A stretch of 64,000 nt of DNA. Source: Terriglobia bacterium. GTDB taxonomy: Bacteria > Acidobacteriota > Terriglobia > Terriglobales > Acidobacteriaceae. The notes under the pieces are model-generated. The model was not told where the DNA came from. It made no database searches and saw only the letters and a list, made by a program, of their open reading frames with translations. Below are positions 8,758-18,412 of the stretch, piece by piece (the stretch's first letter is position 1; the number at the start of each line of letters is the position of its first letter). The translations under genes were made by a program, and so were the position numbers. The DNA is taken from assembly GCA_020073385.1 (NCBI GenBank), contig JAIQFH010000017.1:52939-116938 (forward strand). Direction: 5' to 3'.

Positions 8758-8850
8758 TACGAAACTCTTCTTTCGCCCCTTCGGGGCTCGCTCATTTCCC
8801 ACTTGCCACCCACAGCTTGCGCTGTGGGCTGTATTCTTTCGCGGCTTTCG
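8758..8850. repeat. small GC hairpins in an intergenic gap
   Basis: GCCCC-TTC-GGGGC (about 8776-8788) and CCCACAGC-TTGC-GCTGTGGG (8809-8828). They sit past the end of the downstream kinase gene and past the DUF3592-like gene, in a gap with no other content, and could terminate either. Confidence 0.5.
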
Positions 8851-8870
8851 CTCGTTCCTCCACGCGTCGG

Positions 8871-10460
8871 TTATTGCCAGCTCAGGCGCATGGTGGAATT
8901 GTGCTTTTCGAATGAGACGGAAAGCGATTTCGTGTCGCCACCTACGAATTCTGCCGAGAGGGTTTTTGAAAGGTCAACGGTCTGGTCGGTAGATAAGGCT
9001 CGAAAGCGAAGCACACGCTTCCCTGCCGGGACTTTCAGTGTTTCCGCAGTTACGCCCCGGACTCCGTTGAAGACGACGAGTTTCTTTTGGGCGGCGCCAT
9101 GCAAAGGAAGCGTCAGGGCCAGTTTGTCATCGACCCACACGTAGAGCGTCGCATCCTTGAACTGATGCTGTACGGCTAATTCCACTATGGAAGAGGGAAT
9201 GACGATCTGTTTTGCGGGGATGGGTGCGGGTGACGTCTTTGCCGGAGTCTTCTTCTTGCGGATCGCCGTGGGAGCGGGCGGCCGGGGCGCAGATTCAGTC
9301 TGGACCAGGGTTTGAGACGGCAGAGCGGAATCGAGGTTCACGGTCGCAGCGCTGTTCGTCATCCTTACGGAGCTGGGGGATACCGTTTCGTGCTTGTTGC
9401 GGACCAGTTTCAACTGAACAGCAACAACGGTAAGCATCGCCAAGGTGGCGGCCCCGAGAATCAAGTCCCGGATTCGCGCTTTCGCAAGAATACGTCGGAC
9501 TACCTGCCCGGCCGCTGCCACATTGGCCGCGGGATGCCTGGCGCTCGTATTTTCAGTCAGGGCGGAACGTGTGCCGGTGGTGGCGGAAGTGCGTCGTGAC
9601 GTGGTGGTCGAGGTCGTCTTATAACTCTGCTGCAAGATGCGCAGGTCGTCAGCGAAGTCCGATCCGCGCTGGTATCGCTCGTTGAGATCCTTGGCCATGG
9701 CGCGCGCAATCACCGCGTCCAGTTGCGGGGGCAGGGTCATATCCAAAGCGCTGGCTGCAATGGGCTCGCGATTGGCTACCTTGAAGCACACGGTGGTGGC
9801 GCTCGTACCCTGAAACGGAGAGTGTCCCGTCACCATGGCATAGAGAATTACGCCCAGCGAAAACAGGTCGGAGCGGCCGTCCACCGCTTCGCCACTCAAC
9901 TGCTCGGGAGCCATATAAGCCGGAGTGCCGAGAACTCTTCCGGGGATGGTGAAGTGAGCCAAGTTCAATTTGGCAATTCCGAAGTCAGCGATTTTGGCGT
10001 GCCCGTCCTGGGTGATGAGGATGTTGGCGGGTTTGATGTCGCGGTGAATCACGCCTTGTGCATGGGCATAGTCGAGAGCATCAGCGATCTCCTCGGCTAG
10101 TTTCAAAGACCGCTCGAGGGAAAGCTTCTTTTCGCGGGAAAGAATTCGGTTCAGCGACTCGCCCTGAACATACTCCAGCACGATGAAGGGGTCATGGTTT
10201 TCCGGATTTTCGCCTACATCGAAGACCGAGACAATTCCCGAATGGTGGAGCCGTCCTGCGGCTTGCGCCTCATTCATGAAGCGCAGCCGGAATTCCTTTT
10301 CTTCGTCGGGTTCCTGGCCCCACAGAGACACGGTTTTCAGGGCAACCAGGCGGTCAATCTGAGGGTCGCGAGCTTTGAAGACGACGCCCATGGCGCCGCG
10401 GCCGAGTTCCGAAAGGACCTCGTACCGGCCGAACTGCTTGGTCTCGGGCTGTTCCATCAA
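8871..10460 (-). CDS. serine/threonine protein kinase, PknB type
   Basis: A 529-residue membrane kinase. The kinase domain (about 10-275) has the Gly loop LGRGAMGVVFKARDP, the ATP lysine in LVALKTV, the catalytic HRDIKPANI and the metal-binding DFGIAKL. The activation segment LGTPAYMAPEQLSG is typical of Hanks-type kinases. After a Thr/Ser-rich linker (TTSTTTSRRTSATTG), a single membrane helix lies near 330-350 (LILGAATLAMLTVVAVQL). The C-terminal 150 residues form a small beta domain, presumably periplasmic, with no named family. The neighbouring kinase gene reads away from it, so the 245-base gap between them holds both promoters. Confidence 0.92.
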   Translation of the reverse strand: MMEQPETKQFGRYEVLSELGRGAMGVVFKARDPQIDRLVALKTVSLWGQEPDEEKEFRLRFMNEAQAAGRLHHSGIVSVFDVGENPENHDPFIVLEYVQGESLNRILSREKKLSLERSLKLAEEIADALDYAHAQGVIHRDIKPANILITQDGHAKIADFGIAKLNLAHFTIPGRVLGTPAYMAPEQLSGEAVDGRSDLFSLGVILYAMVTGHSPFQGTSATTVCFKVANREPIAASALDMTLPPQLDAVIARAMAKDLNERYQRGSDFADDLRILQQSYKTTSTTTSRRTSATTGTRSALTENTSARHPAANVAAAGQVVRRILAKARIRDLILGAATLAMLTVVAVQLKLVRNKHETVSPSSVRMTNSAATVNLDSALPSQTLVQTESAPRPPAPTAIRKKKTPAKTSPAPIPAKQIVIPSSIVELAVQHQFKDATLYVWVDDKLALTLPLHGAAQKKLVVFNGVRGVTAETLKVPAGKRVLRFRALSTDQTVDLSKTLSAEFVGGDTKSLSVSFEKHNSTMRLSWQ

Positions 10461-10705
10461 CGGTCCTTACGCGCGAGCCTTTTCTGCCACGAAGCACCAG
10501 GAGGGATTCTCGCTATGGTAGCGCCTCAGTCGCTGTGATCCTGAGGGTTTGTTTACAGGGACCCGTTACCTCGGTAACGAGTTCAAGAAAGTACTAAATT
10601 TCGAAGCCACCGTACGCGGCTGAATGCAATGCAGCAATCACGCTCGGCTGTGACTCCAGGCACTTACCGATGTGACCGTGATTTGTAGCATTCTTGGGGG
10701 CACGC
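10461..10705. promoter_or_regulatory. divergent promoter gap between two kinase genes
   Basis: A 245-base gap between the divergent kinase genes. It contains CGTTACCTCGGTAACG (10564-10579), a 7-bp stem with a short loop that could be an operator or a copy of the short repeat at 8126 and 16036. No clear -35/-10 pair stands out. Confidence 0.35.
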
Positions 10706-13348
10706 GTGTCTACGCATTACGCCGAACCGGGTCAGTCCATCTCTCACTACCGCCTGCTGGAGCGTCTGGGCAGCGGGGGCATGGGCGTAGTGTACAAGGC
10801 CGAAGACCTGGAGCTGGGCCGCTTCGTCGCTCTCAAGTTCCTGGCGGACGATCTCGCCCATGATCCACATGCGTACGAACGCTTTCATCGCGAGGCTCGG
10901 GCCGCATCGGCCCTGAATCACCCGAATATCTGCACGATCTACGAAGTGGGCGAACAAGAAGGCAGCGTATTCATCGCCATGGAGTGCCTGGAGGGGCGTT
11001 CGCTGCGAGACGTGTTGCGCGGAACTCCGCTCGGCTTCGACCGCTTGCTCGAACTTGCGTTGGAGATCTCGGATGCGCTTGACGCTGCCCACAGTCGAGG
11101 CATCATTCACCGTGACATCAAGCCGGGAAACATCTTTGTCACCGACCGAGGACACGCCAAGCTGCTGGATTTCGGGCTGGCCAAACTCAAGCTGGCTGAG
11201 TCCCTGGGGATGACGACGACAACGAGCAACAGCAATCTGACGAGTCCCGGTACGACTCTGGGAACGGTGGCGTACATGTCTCCGGAACAGGCGCTAGGCA
11301 AAGAGATTGACTCGCGCAGCGATCTATTCTCGTTTGGCGTCGTGCTCTATGAGATGGCGACGGGAGTTCTGCCTTTTTCCGGAAATACCTCCGCGGCGAT
11401 CTTTGATTCGATTCTGCACAAGACTCCTGCGCCCCCTGTGCACTTGAACCCTGCGCTGCCACCGGAGTGTGAGCGGATCATCAACACTGCCCTGGAGAAG
11501 GATCCGGACGTGCGCTATCAAAGCGCGTCCGAATTGCGCGCGGACTTGAAGCGCCTCAAGCGGGACACGGATTCCGACAAGTTCCTGAGTACGGAAAGTC
11601 ATGCTGGGCAGACCCCCATCGGGTCGCATGCGAAGCGGACCAAGCGGCTTGCGTCGATGGTCGTTGCCACTCTTTTCTTGTTAGTGGCGGCCACTGTCTG
11701 GCTGCTTACTCCTACGGCTCCTATTCGGGTGAAGGGCGTGAAGCAGATCACCCGGGACGGATTGTTCAAATCAAACCTGGTGACTGATGGTTCGAGAATC
11801 TACTTCACGCAGGTCTCGACAGGATACGTACGCGTAGGGCAGGTTTCGACGGCGGGCGGTGAAACGCTTGCCTTGAATACACCTTTTCAAAATACGAACG
11901 TGTTCGACGTCAGTTCAGACCACTCCGCGCTGCTGGTCGCCGAATTCACGGGTACGGCGCCGTCGCAGTTCTGGGCCCAGCCTCTGCCCACTGGATCTCT
12001 GCGCCGGCTGGCGGAAGCGAGCGGGAGGGAAGCCCATTGGTCTCCTGACGGCCGACAACTCGCTTACACAAGGGGAGTAGACCTTTACTTGGCGGACGCG
12101 GACGGAAGCCATAGCCGAATGCTGAAGAGCTGTCCGGGAATACCCAGCCAAGTTCACTTTTCGCCCGACGGCCAGCGATTGCGATTCACGCTCACGCCGA
12201 CGGGGAAAAACATATCTGCACTCTGGGAAATGAAGGTTGATGGCTCCGATCTGCATCCGCTTTTTGCTGATTGGAAAACGGACTCAATGATCTGCTGCGG
12301 CGACTGGAGTTCCGACGGACAGTACTACGTTTTCGTGGTTCAGCCTGCCGCGGGTACAAAGGATCTGTGGTTGGTGCGGGAGCGTCCGCATTCTCTGTTC
12401 CGCAGAAGCGAACCAGTTCAGCTTACATCCGGACCGTTGTGGTACACGGACCCGGTTTTCGCTCCGGACGGAAAGCGGGTGTTCGTGAATGGAGTCCTGC
12501 TGCAGGGAGAGCTGGTGCGGTACGACACGGGATCGCGCCAGTTTGTGCCATACCTTTCCGGAGTATCCGCGGGAGAAGCCGACTTTTCGCCCGATGGGCA
12601 ATGGATCGTTTACGTGAGCTATCCGGAGTTGACGCTTTGGCGCGCGCGAACCGACGGCACGGAGAAGATGCAGCTCACGTTCTGGCCGCTCTATGCGACG
12701 CTGCCGCGCTGGTCGCCCGACGGGAAACAGATCGCTTTCATCGGAACAGAAGCGGGAAAGCCGTGGAAGATTTATCTGGCGTCGCCGCAAGGGGGAACAC
12801 CGCAGGAACTTCTGCCTCAGGACTCGGCGGAGAATGATGCGAGTTGGTCTCCTGACGGCAACCGCATCGCCTTTGGGCGGCCTTCGTACGGGCTGGATCT
12901 GGGTGAACTTGAGATCCAGATATTCGATCGCGCGACGCAACAGATTTCCGCGATCCCAGGCTCGCGCGGCTTGTTCAGCCCGCGCTGGTCCCCGGACGAC
13001 CGTCACCTGGCTGCGCTCTCGCCAGATTCCAGAAGCTTGATGCTGTTCGATTTCAGTACGCAGCAGTGGTCGGTCTGGCTGCACGCTGAGGATGGAACGA
13101 TCGGGTATCCGGTGTGGGCGAAGGACGGGAAATCGATCTACATTGAACGTTTCCATTCCGCCGAGCCGTCAGTGCATCGGCTGAAGCTGGGGGAATCGAA
13201 ATCGGAGATCTTCCTTTCGTGGAAGGACCTTCGCCGGTTTGGCGGAGTGTGGGGCTCATGGTCCGGCGTGGCGCCGGATGGAAGCGTGCTGTCCGTACGG
13301 GATGTCAGCTCGCATGAGGTGTATGCGTTGGAGCTGCAGTTGCCGTAA
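10706..13348 (+). CDS. serine/threonine protein kinase with WD40-like beta-propeller
   Basis: About 880 residues. The N-terminal kinase domain has [37 protein letters not shown] and the activation segment [15 protein letters not shown] membrane helix follows (about 315-335, [17 protein letters not shown]). The C-terminal half is a TolB/WD40-like propeller with repeated SPDG turns ([48 protein letters not shown]). Kinase-propeller fusions are very common in Acidobacteriota; the outer part may sense cell-wall or protein ligands. I chose GTG 10706 because TGGGGG lies six bases upstream; a TTG at 10694 is also in frame. It is divergent from a second kinase. Confidence 0.92.
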   Translation: MSTHYAEPGQSISHYRLLERLGSGGMGVVYKAEDLELGRFVALKFLADDLAHDPHAYERFHREARAASALNHPNICTIYEVGEQEGSVFIAMECLEGRSLRDVLRGTPLGFDRLLELALEISDALDAAHSRGIIHRDIKPGNIFVTDRGHAKLLDFGLAKLKLAESLGMTTTTSNSNLTSPGTTLGTVAYMSPEQALGKEIDSRSDLFSFGVVLYEMATGVLPFSGNTSAAIFDSILHKTPAPPVHLNPALPPECERIINTALEKDPDVRYQSASELRADLKRLKRDTDSDKFLSTESHAGQTPIGSHAKRTKRLASMVVATLFLLVAATVWLLTPTAPIRVKGVKQITRDGLFKSNLVTDGSRIYFTQVSTGYVRVGQVSTAGGETLALNTPFQNTNVFDVSSDHSALLVAEFTGTAPSQFWAQPLPTGSLRRLAEASGREAHWSPDGRQLAYTRGVDLYLADADGSHSRMLKSCPGIPSQVHFSPDGQRLRFTLTPTGKNISALWEMKVDGSDLHPLFADWKTDSMICCGDWSSDGQYYVFVVQPAAGTKDLWLVRERPHSLFRRSEPVQLTSGPLWYTDPVFAPDGKRVFVNGVLLQGELVRYDTGSRQFVPYLSGVSAGEADFSPDGQWIVYVSYPELTLWRARTDGTEKMQLTFWPLYATLPRWSPDGKQIAFIGTEAGKPWKIYLASPQGGTPQELLPQDSAENDASWSPDGNRIAFGRPSYGLDLGELEIQIFDRATQQISAIPGSRGLFSPRWSPDDRHLAALSPDSRSLMLFDFSTQQWSVWLHAEDGTIGYPVWAKDGKSIYIERFHSAEPSVHRLKLGESKSEIFLSWKDLRRFGGVWGSWSGVAPDGSVLSVRDVSSHEVYALELQLP

Positions 13349-13536
13349 AAAGCTGTCAGCTCTCAGCTTTCAGTCTTGAATCCCCAGCTTTCCACGCTGT
13401 CACACATTCCAAGTCTGGAGTTGACTATTGCGCAAACACATCTGCAATAGCCACGGCAATAGAGTCCACGCAGAAGGCGTCTTCCTGAGTGCGAAAAAGC
13501 TGAAGGCTGAGAGCTGATGGCTGAAAGCTGTTTTTC
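13347..13536. terminator. bidirectional terminator-like gap with repeated-word arms
   Basis: Between the convergent kinase and M23 genes lie AAAAAGCTGTCAGCTCTCAG (13347 onward) and, inverted, CTGAAGGCTGAGAGC plus GGCTGAAAGCTGTTTTT (13500-13535). The arms are built of near-repeats of CAGCTNTCAG and can pair over about 30 bases around a 125-base centre. The second arm ends in a T-run on the plus strand, and the first begins with an A-run (a T-run on the minus strand), so transcription could stop in both directions. Confidence 0.6.
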
Positions 13537-14447
13537 TAGCTTCCTGCTGCGAAGCCGCCGGTGTGGGCTACGGTCATGCGGAGATACTTGTAGGGGTTGA
13601 CGGGGGTGTCGTTGATGCGGACTTCGTAGTGGAGGTGGGGGCCGGTGGAGCGGCCGCTCTCTCCGACGTAACCGATCACGTCGCCGCGCTGCACGTGCTG
13701 CCCGGCGGTCACGGCAAATCCAGAAAGGTGTCCATAGCGGGTGCTGATGCCGCTGCCGTGATTGATCATGATGGTCTTGCCATAGCCGCCCATCGTGTCG
13801 GTAAGGGTGACGATGCCGTCAGCGGGAGCAACGATGGGATGGCCATAGCTGCTGCCGATATCGACTCCGCTGTGGAACGCGCCCTCACCATTGAACGGAT
13901 CGATGCGCTCACCGAAGCTGCCCGTCACCTGGCCTTCAACCGGCCAGAGATTCGGAGCGGAATTGGCTTTGATCCAGTCGGCGGTAGTGGCATTGCGGGT
14001 CAGGCCCATCGTCAGGCCAACCATGGTTGCGCCGGTCAGCGCGGAGGTGCGAAGAGCATGGAGCTGATCCAGCGATGAATTCACTTCCGCCGCTTGAATT
14101 TGCTCGGATGTCGCGGTGACCAGCGTCGGTTGCGCTTTCAGACCATAGAGCGCGGAAACTTCGCCGGCGATGGAGCCCAGCGATGCAACCTGCAAGTCAC
14201 GTTCTTTGGCGACTTGTTCCAGGCGGGAGTAATTGTTCTTGAGCTGATCTTTCTCGGTCCGCAGCTGGTTGAATTGGGATACCTTCAACAGCATGCGGGT
14301 ATAAGAGCTGGCAATTCCGGTCAGGCTGAGGAATCCGATAGCGGCGCCGATAACGAAAACGTAGAGGTAATGGACGGGAATGGAAATCTTGCGCAACTGC
14401 CCGTCGTCCCCGCGGGCCACGAAAAGGATGTAGAACCGTTTCTGCAA
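13536..14447 (-). CDS. M23 family peptidoglycan endopeptidase with coiled coil
   Basis: A 303-residue membrane-anchored LytM-type protein. The short cytoplasmic start (MQKRFYILFVARGDDGQ) is shared by many M23 proteins. A membrane helix lies at about 27-50 and a coiled coil at about 55-95 (QFNQLRTEKDQLKNNYSRLE). The C-terminal peptidase domain (about 175-285) contains HSGVDIG and HLHYEV, which supply the zinc ligands (H-x3-D and H-x-H), so it is likely active. Such proteins cut peptide cross-links during growth and division. It is transcribed alone, with a long upstream gap before thiL on the other strand. Confidence 0.93.
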   Translation of the reverse strand: MQKRFYILFVARGDDGQLRKISIPVHYLYVFVIGAAIGFLSLTGIASSYTRMLLKVSQFNQLRTEKDQLKNNYSRLEQVAKERDLQVASLGSIAGEVSALYGLKAQPTLVTATSEQIQAAEVNSSLDQLHALRTSALTGATMVGLTMGLTRNATTADWIKANSAPNLWPVEGQVTGSFGERIDPFNGEGAFHSGVDIGSSYGHPIVAPADGIVTLTDTMGGYGKTIMINHGSGISTRYGHLSGFAVTAGQHVQRGDVIGYVGESGRSTGPHLHYEVRINDTPVNPYKYLRMTVAHTGGFAAGS

Positions 14448-14892
14448 AATCGATTCCCTCTAAGTTTAGAAGCATCAGGTCCGGAATTTCAGGCTCAGTA
14501 TCTCAACTAGCGGAAACGCCTGTTCGGACCACCTGACTTTTTCGGGGATGCGTCTTCCATCTTAGGGACGGAAACTCTCTCGCACGCCCTTCCTACCAGA
14601 ACAGCGACCAGAACCTGAAAGTCCAACTGGTCTGCAAATGTTAACTCCTTGCAGAACTTAATGCTCCGGCCAAAGGTCTTGTGAATGACTGGTTAACGGT
14701 AACAAACTGGGTTCCCCCTGTCAACGATTCATAAGGCCATCCGCCGGTTACCGAAGGGTCCATAGGCGCAGTCACTATGGGACAGGTTAGCGATGGGGCA
14801 GAAGGCGTCGGGAGCCTGGCATAGGGCGTCCGGTTTCTGGCCAAAAGTTCAGGCGGGGCTGACGCCTGACGCCTGAATCCAAGGCCCGGCGG
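14448..14892. other. intergenic region before thiL
   Basis: A 445-base gap between the divergent M23 and thiL genes. It is lower in G+C than its surroundings, with several TTAACGGTAACAAA-like AT-rich stretches near 14690-14710. No gene, RNA or strong hairpin is recognised. It ends in GACGCCTGACGCCTGA, a short tandem repeat just before the thiL -10 box. Confidence 0.4.
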
Positions 14893-14898
14893 TATAGT
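14893..14898 (+). promoter_or_regulatory. candidate -10 box TATAGT of thiL (leaderless)
   Basis: TATAGT ends eight bases before the GTG start, which would put the transcript start at or next to the start codon. There is no Shine-Dalgarno. Confidence 0.5.
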
Positions 14899-14906
14899 AA
14901 AGGCGC

Positions 14907-15899
14907 GTGCCGCTCCCCGAAAAAGCCTTGATCGCTCAAATCCGCCGGATGGTGGGGCCTTCGATCCGCGGGCGAAATGGTGGTGGGAACCGCGCCGTCC
15001 TTACTGGAATCGGAGACGATTGCGCCGTGTTGCGCCTGCTCGCTGGAAAGGATTCACTTGTTACGACGGATTTCACTCTGGAAGGGATCCACTTTCGGCG
15101 CGACTGGCATCCGCCGGAAACGGTTGGGCACCGTTGCCTGGCGCGCGGCTTGAGCGACATCGCTGCGATGGGGGGAGAGCCGGCGGCCGTCTTCCTATCG
15201 CTGGCTCTGCCGCGCGACTTGGCGCAATCGTGGGTTGGCCGTTTCGCGCGAAGCTTGATTAGCCTGGCCGAGAAGCACGGAGCAACCGTCGCGGGTGGCG
15301 ATACGGCAGAATCGCCCGACGGCATTCTTGCCGACATCATCGTGGTCGGAACCGTGCCGAAGGGTAAGGCCATTCTTCGCTCGGGCGCGAAGGCGGGCGA
15401 CCGGATTTACGTGAGTGGGGAATTGGGGGGATCAGCGGCTGCGGTCGTGAAGATGAGAGCGCAGAGGGGCGGCGGGAGGACGAAGCCGCGCGACTACGTC
15501 CGGCACTTTTACCCTGAACCGCGAGTCGAACTTGGACGCGTTCTTCGCGAGAAGGGTCTCGCGTCTGCCATGATCGATACCAGTGATGGACTTTCGACTG
15601 ACCTGGCGCACATTTGCGAAGAGAGTGGAGTGGGGGCGGAGATCGATTCATCTCTCATTCCGCGTGCGTGCGCAGGTAAACCCGCTCGTGAAGTCGACCT
15701 CGATCTTGCCATGCATGGAGGGGAAGACTACGAACTGCTATTTACGGCGCCACATCGGAAACGTATCCCGCGGCACATTGCGGGAGTGGCTATCACGCAG
15801 ATCGGACAGATCACTCGATCTCGCGGAATCTTTGTGCGGAATCCTGAGGGCGTGGGGTATGAGTTGCACCCACGAGGATGGGAGCATTTTCGGAAGTAG
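14907..15899 (+). CDS. thiL: thiamine-monophosphate kinase
   Basis: A 330-residue AIR-synthase-like kinase that phosphorylates thiamine monophosphate to the active cofactor thiamine diphosphate with ATP. Visible family motifs are GIGDDCAVL, TTDFTLEGIHFRRDW, ALPRDLAQSW, GGDTAESPDG, IDTSDGLSTDLAHICEESGVG and the C-terminal GGEDYELLFT. All the usual metal- and phosphate-binding acidic residues are present, and the length is typical. GTG is the start. It stands alone; no other thiamine genes and no TPP riboswitch are seen upstream. Confidence 0.95.
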   Translation: MPLPEKALIAQIRRMVGPSIRGRNGGGNRAVLTGIGDDCAVLRLLAGKDSLVTTDFTLEGIHFRRDWHPPETVGHRCLARGLSDIAAMGGEPAAVFLSLALPRDLAQSWVGRFARSLISLAEKHGATVAGGDTAESPDGILADIIVVGTVPKGKAILRSGAKAGDRIYVSGELGGSAAAVVKMRAQRGGGRTKPRDYVRHFYPEPRVELGRVLREKGLASAMIDTSDGLSTDLAHICEESGVGAEIDSSLIPRACAGKPAREVDLDLAMHGGEDYELLFTAPHRKRIPRHIAGVAITQIGQITRSRGIFVRNPEGVGYELHPRGWEHFRK

Positions 15900-15974
15900 G
15901 CCTTTTGCGAATCTGCCTGTCGTCATCGTGCGGTGGATACTTTGTCGGCAGTCAATCCAACGCCGGCAGGTTGC

Positions 15975-16013
15975 ATAGGTCCTTCGCGCAAGAAACGCGC
16001 TCAGGATGACAAG
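15975..16013. repeat. AGGTCCTTCG...TCAGGATGACA dispersed repeat, copy 2
   Basis: ATAGGTCCTTCGCGCAAG followed by AAACGCGCTCAGGATGACAAG. It matches 5381-5425 in both ends. The centre can pair as GCGC-AAGAAAC-GCGC. Confidence 0.55.
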
Positions 16014-16085
16014 GGCTTTTGCCGGAGAGCGACAGTCGTTACCTCCGTCACTAGTGAGCCTCTACCCGTGCGTGTGAAACCGGAC

Positions 16086-16091
16086 TAGAGT
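16086..16091 (+). promoter_or_regulatory. candidate -10 box TAGAGT of the 16099 gene (leaderless)
   Basis: TAGAGT ends seven bases before ATG 16099. The intervening TAAAGGC offers only a weak AAGG as a binding site. Confidence 0.4.
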
Positions 16092-16098
16092 TAAAGGC

Positions 16099-16704
16099 AT
16101 GTCGTACCGAAAATTTCTTTTGCTCCCAGTCGTCGCGGTTCTTGTCGTAACCGCGTTCGCTCAGAAAAACCAGGCCGATCCTCCAGCGCGCGCGAAGCAG
16201 CCTTCGCCTGCCGTCACGGACGAATTCATTCGCAAACAGTTTGGGGATGGGTGTTCGCTGATGGCGGGGCCGGCGCAGTTTGTTGCCGATCTCGATGGCG
16301 ACGGCAATGAAGATCTGGTAGTTGCTGCCAAGTGCAAGAATCCGATGGCGGACAAGGACGAATATGGCTTCGCGGTGACGGATCCTTACGACACATTTCT
16401 CGGATACGGGGATGTGAAGGTCACGTCCACTTTCGCTTCGAGTGAACCCGAGCGCCGCGGCATCAGCTTGCTCATCATTCACGGTGACGAAAAGAACGGG
16501 TGGCGCGCAGAGAAACCCAAGGCCAAGTTCCTCCTGATCAATATGCCGTTCAAGACGCTGGTGGTAAAGCGCCTGGTCATGAAGAAAAAGACCGTGCTCG
16601 GGGTTTACATGGAAGAGAGCGGCGAAGGGGAGAACACGTCGTCGGTGCTGTTCTGGGACGGGAAGAAGTACCGGTACACACAACTGGGATCGACTATGGA
16701 GTAG
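16099..16704 (+). CDS. secreted protein with one FG-GAP/VCBS-like motif
   Basis: A 201-residue protein with a signal peptide (KFLLLPVVAVLVVTAFAQ). The segment FVADLDGDGNEDLVVAAKC is the calcium-loop motif found in FG-GAP/VCBS repeats, but only one copy is present, so it is not a full propeller. The C-terminal half (SVLFWDGKKYRYTQLG) resembles the closing strand of similar acidobacterial secreted proteins. There is no catalytic motif and the function is unknown. It is a single gene. Confidence 0.75.
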   Translation: MSYRKFLLLPVVAVLVVTAFAQKNQADPPARAKQPSPAVTDEFIRKQFGDGCSLMAGPAQFVADLDGDGNEDLVVAAKCKNPMADKDEYGFAVTDPYDTFLGYGDVKVTSTFASSEPERRGISLLIIHGDEKNGWRAEKPKAKFLLINMPFKTLVVKRLVMKKKTVLGVYMEESGEGENTSSVLFWDGKKYRYTQLGSTME

Positions 16705-16711
16705 GCAAGAT

Positions 16712-16812
16712 CGAATGCAGAAGTTGGAAGTTGGAAGTCAGAATGCAGATTGCAGAAGTCAGATTTCAGATTTGTGAAGTACTGAGATGGTTTCAATGCG
16801 CAATCTGAAATC
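16712..16812. repeat. repeated-word palindrome, word GAAGTCAGA
   Basis: Near-repeats such as AGAAGTTGGAAGTTGGAAGT and GCAGAAGTCAGATTTCAGAT are mirrored by CAATCTGAAATCTC (16801-16814). It lies between two convergent genes and may end both transcripts. Confidence 0.55.
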
Positions 16813-16823
16813 TCAAATCCCTT

Positions 16824-17579
16824 TCACGCTTTGCCCCTGTAATACGGGAATTCGCCGGTTCCTACCTTGCTGACGTTCGACTCGGCAAAATCGCACACTC
16901 GATCGAGAGTTGCCTGCAGTTCGTCGTTATAGCGCGCGAGATCTTCGTCGGTTGCATCCCTTGGCACTTGAATCAGTTTTCCGAAACGAATCAGGACGCG
17001 GGAAAAAGGCTTGGGGATCATCATGCGGTCCCAGCTGTTAAGAACCCATGCTTTGTCGATGCCCGCGTGAAAAGCGGTTAGAGGGAGACCTGCGGAACGC
17101 CCGAGTCCCACCGGACCGGGTTTGACCTTGTGGTGCGGACCGCGCGGGCCGTCAAGGGTGAAGGCCACGGTCCAGCCATCTTCGAGGGCACGGCGCAATC
17201 CGAGTAAAGCGCGGACCGGGTTGCGGCTGCTAGATCCTTTTACAGGCACATATCCGAACTTCTTAATGATGCGTCCCATGTACTCGCCGTCGTAGCTGTA
17301 GCTGCTCATCACGCGGACGCCCAGGCCACGACAGATGTAGGTTGCGGGGATGATGCAGGAGTGCCAGAAAGAAGCGACCAGGGGACGCTGCTCCAGCGTG
17401 GTCTGCGCGCCGTCCTCGAACGAAATCGCGATGCGGAGAGTCGACCCGATCAGGCGGATCAGTGTAGAACCGGCGGCAACGATCAGGCTTAAGACGATGC
17501 GCTGGCGGAGCGTCCAACGGCGCGGGCCGGACTCGGGCTGAGCGGGTGCTGTGAGTTCTGGGGGGCGGGTCTCGGGCAC
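16824..17579 (-). CDS. DUF374 lysophospholipid acyltransferase-family protein
   Basis: A 251-residue protein of the DUF374 group, related to PlsC-type acyltransferases. The acyltransferase blocks are seen as SFWHSCIIPATYICRG (the H is the likely catalytic base, though the next acidic residue of H-x4-D is not obvious), GYVPVKGSSSRNP and AFTLDGPRGPHHKVKPGPV. One membrane segment lies near the N-terminus. Members are thought to acylate lipid A-like or phospholipid precursors at the inner membrane. The start is GTG, with a -10-like box six bases upstream. Confidence 0.85.
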   Translation of the reverse strand: MPETRPPELTAPAQPESGPRRWTLRQRIVLSLIVAAGSTLIRLIGSTLRIAISFEDGAQTTLEQRPLVASFWHSCIIPATYICRGLGVRVMSSYSYDGEYMGRIIKKFGYVPVKGSSSRNPVRALLGLRRALEDGWTVAFTLDGPRGPHHKVKPGPVGLGRSAGLPLTAFHAGIDKAWVLNSWDRMMIPKPFSRVLIRFGKLIQVPRDATDEDLARYNDELQATLDRVCDFAESNVSKVGTGEFPYYRGKA

Positions 17580-17585
17580 GAAGCT

Positions 17586-17591
17586 ATTGTA
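17586..17591 (-). promoter_or_regulatory. candidate -10 box TACAAT of the DUF374 gene (leaderless)
   Basis: On the minus strand TACAAT ends six bases before the GTG start, leaving no room for a Shine-Dalgarno. Confidence 0.5.
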
Positions 17592-17701
17592 ATGGTGGCC
17601 AAAAAAGATTCAGCGCTGAGGTCGCTGAGAACAACTTCGCCGAGAACGCAGAGGAAAGCCGCCGACAACAGCTCCGGCGATTTTAGGGAGTGAAGAATCC
17701 G

Positions 17702-18412
17702 CTAGTTTTCCAGATACGAGTCGATCCAGGTCTTGATCTTCAGACGGCGCTCATCGTTGGAATCAAAGCGGACGCCGACAGACTTGGGTTTGTTCCAGCT
17801 GACGATGCCGCGAACATTGACCCGGGGCAGAGTCATCAATGCGAAAGAGACCTCGACGTTCACACCCGACGAGAAATCCTCAGCAGTCTTGATGGACATG
17901 CCGCCGGAGCTGATCTCAATCGAGGTGGCGCTGACGCGGCGGCCGTCGCCGACGATCGAAACTTCCGTCATGACGGGAATGCGGACGTAGCGGCGGAATT
18001 CGTGCAACACGAGCAGCCTGGTGGCCCGTACCAGTTTCAGCATCGCGGGCCGTTCCAGTGGCTCCTGGAACATGGCGTTGATGCCGTAGCGGGAGTAGCG
18101 CATGGTGTCCTGCGCGCTGCCGCCGACGCCATAAATCACGCAGCGGCTGTTGGAGCGGGAGCCTCGCGTGGCTTCCAGTACCGATTCAGAGCCGGTCCAG
18201 TCCGCCAAAGGAAGTACGCAGGCTTCGAACTTCTCGCGGCGTAAACGCTCGGTTGCGTCCGACACTACGGGGACTGGTTCGATTCCGAATTGCCGGAAGC
18301 ACTCTGCCAGAAGCATGTGGGTTGAATCATTAAAGCCCACCAATGCGGCGCGGGCAGCGGCTTTGCGAGTGACTGGGGAGGGTGCGAAGGTCGTGGTGAA
18401 CGCTTTATCCAT
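17702..18412 (-). CDS. PilZ-domain protein with receiver-like N-terminal half
   Basis: A protein of about 236 residues. The C-terminal third is a PilZ domain: RRYVRIPVMTEVSIVGDGRR carries the R-x3-R-like motif, and SATSIEISSGGMSIKT corresponds to the (D/N)-x-S-x2-G motif, here EISSGG. PilZ domains bind cyclic di-GMP. The N-terminal part (ALVGFNDSTHMLLAECFRQF) has the rhythm of a receiver domain but no clear phospho-acceptor Asp. ATG 18412 gives a compact protein; ATG 18508 in the same frame adds 32 residues with no family support. The window's GGDEF protein is a possible c-di-GMP source. Confidence 0.82.
   Translation of the reverse strand: MDKAFTTTFAPSPVTRKAAARAALVGFNDSTHMLLAECFRQFGIEPVPVVSDATERLRREKFEACVLPLADWTGSESVLEATRGSRSNSRCVIYGVGGSAQDTMRYSRYGINAMFQEPLERPAMLKLVRATRLLVLHEFRRYVRIPVMTEVSIVGDGRRVSATSIEISSGGMSIKTAEDFSSGVNVEVSFALMTLPRVNVRGIVSWNKPKSVGVRFDSNDERRLKIKTWIDSYLEN

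Noticed and set aside
14448..14906. TPP riboswitch before thiL
   Set aside because: The conserved CUGAGA and related pairing parts are not visible and the promoter appears to start transcription at the start codon.
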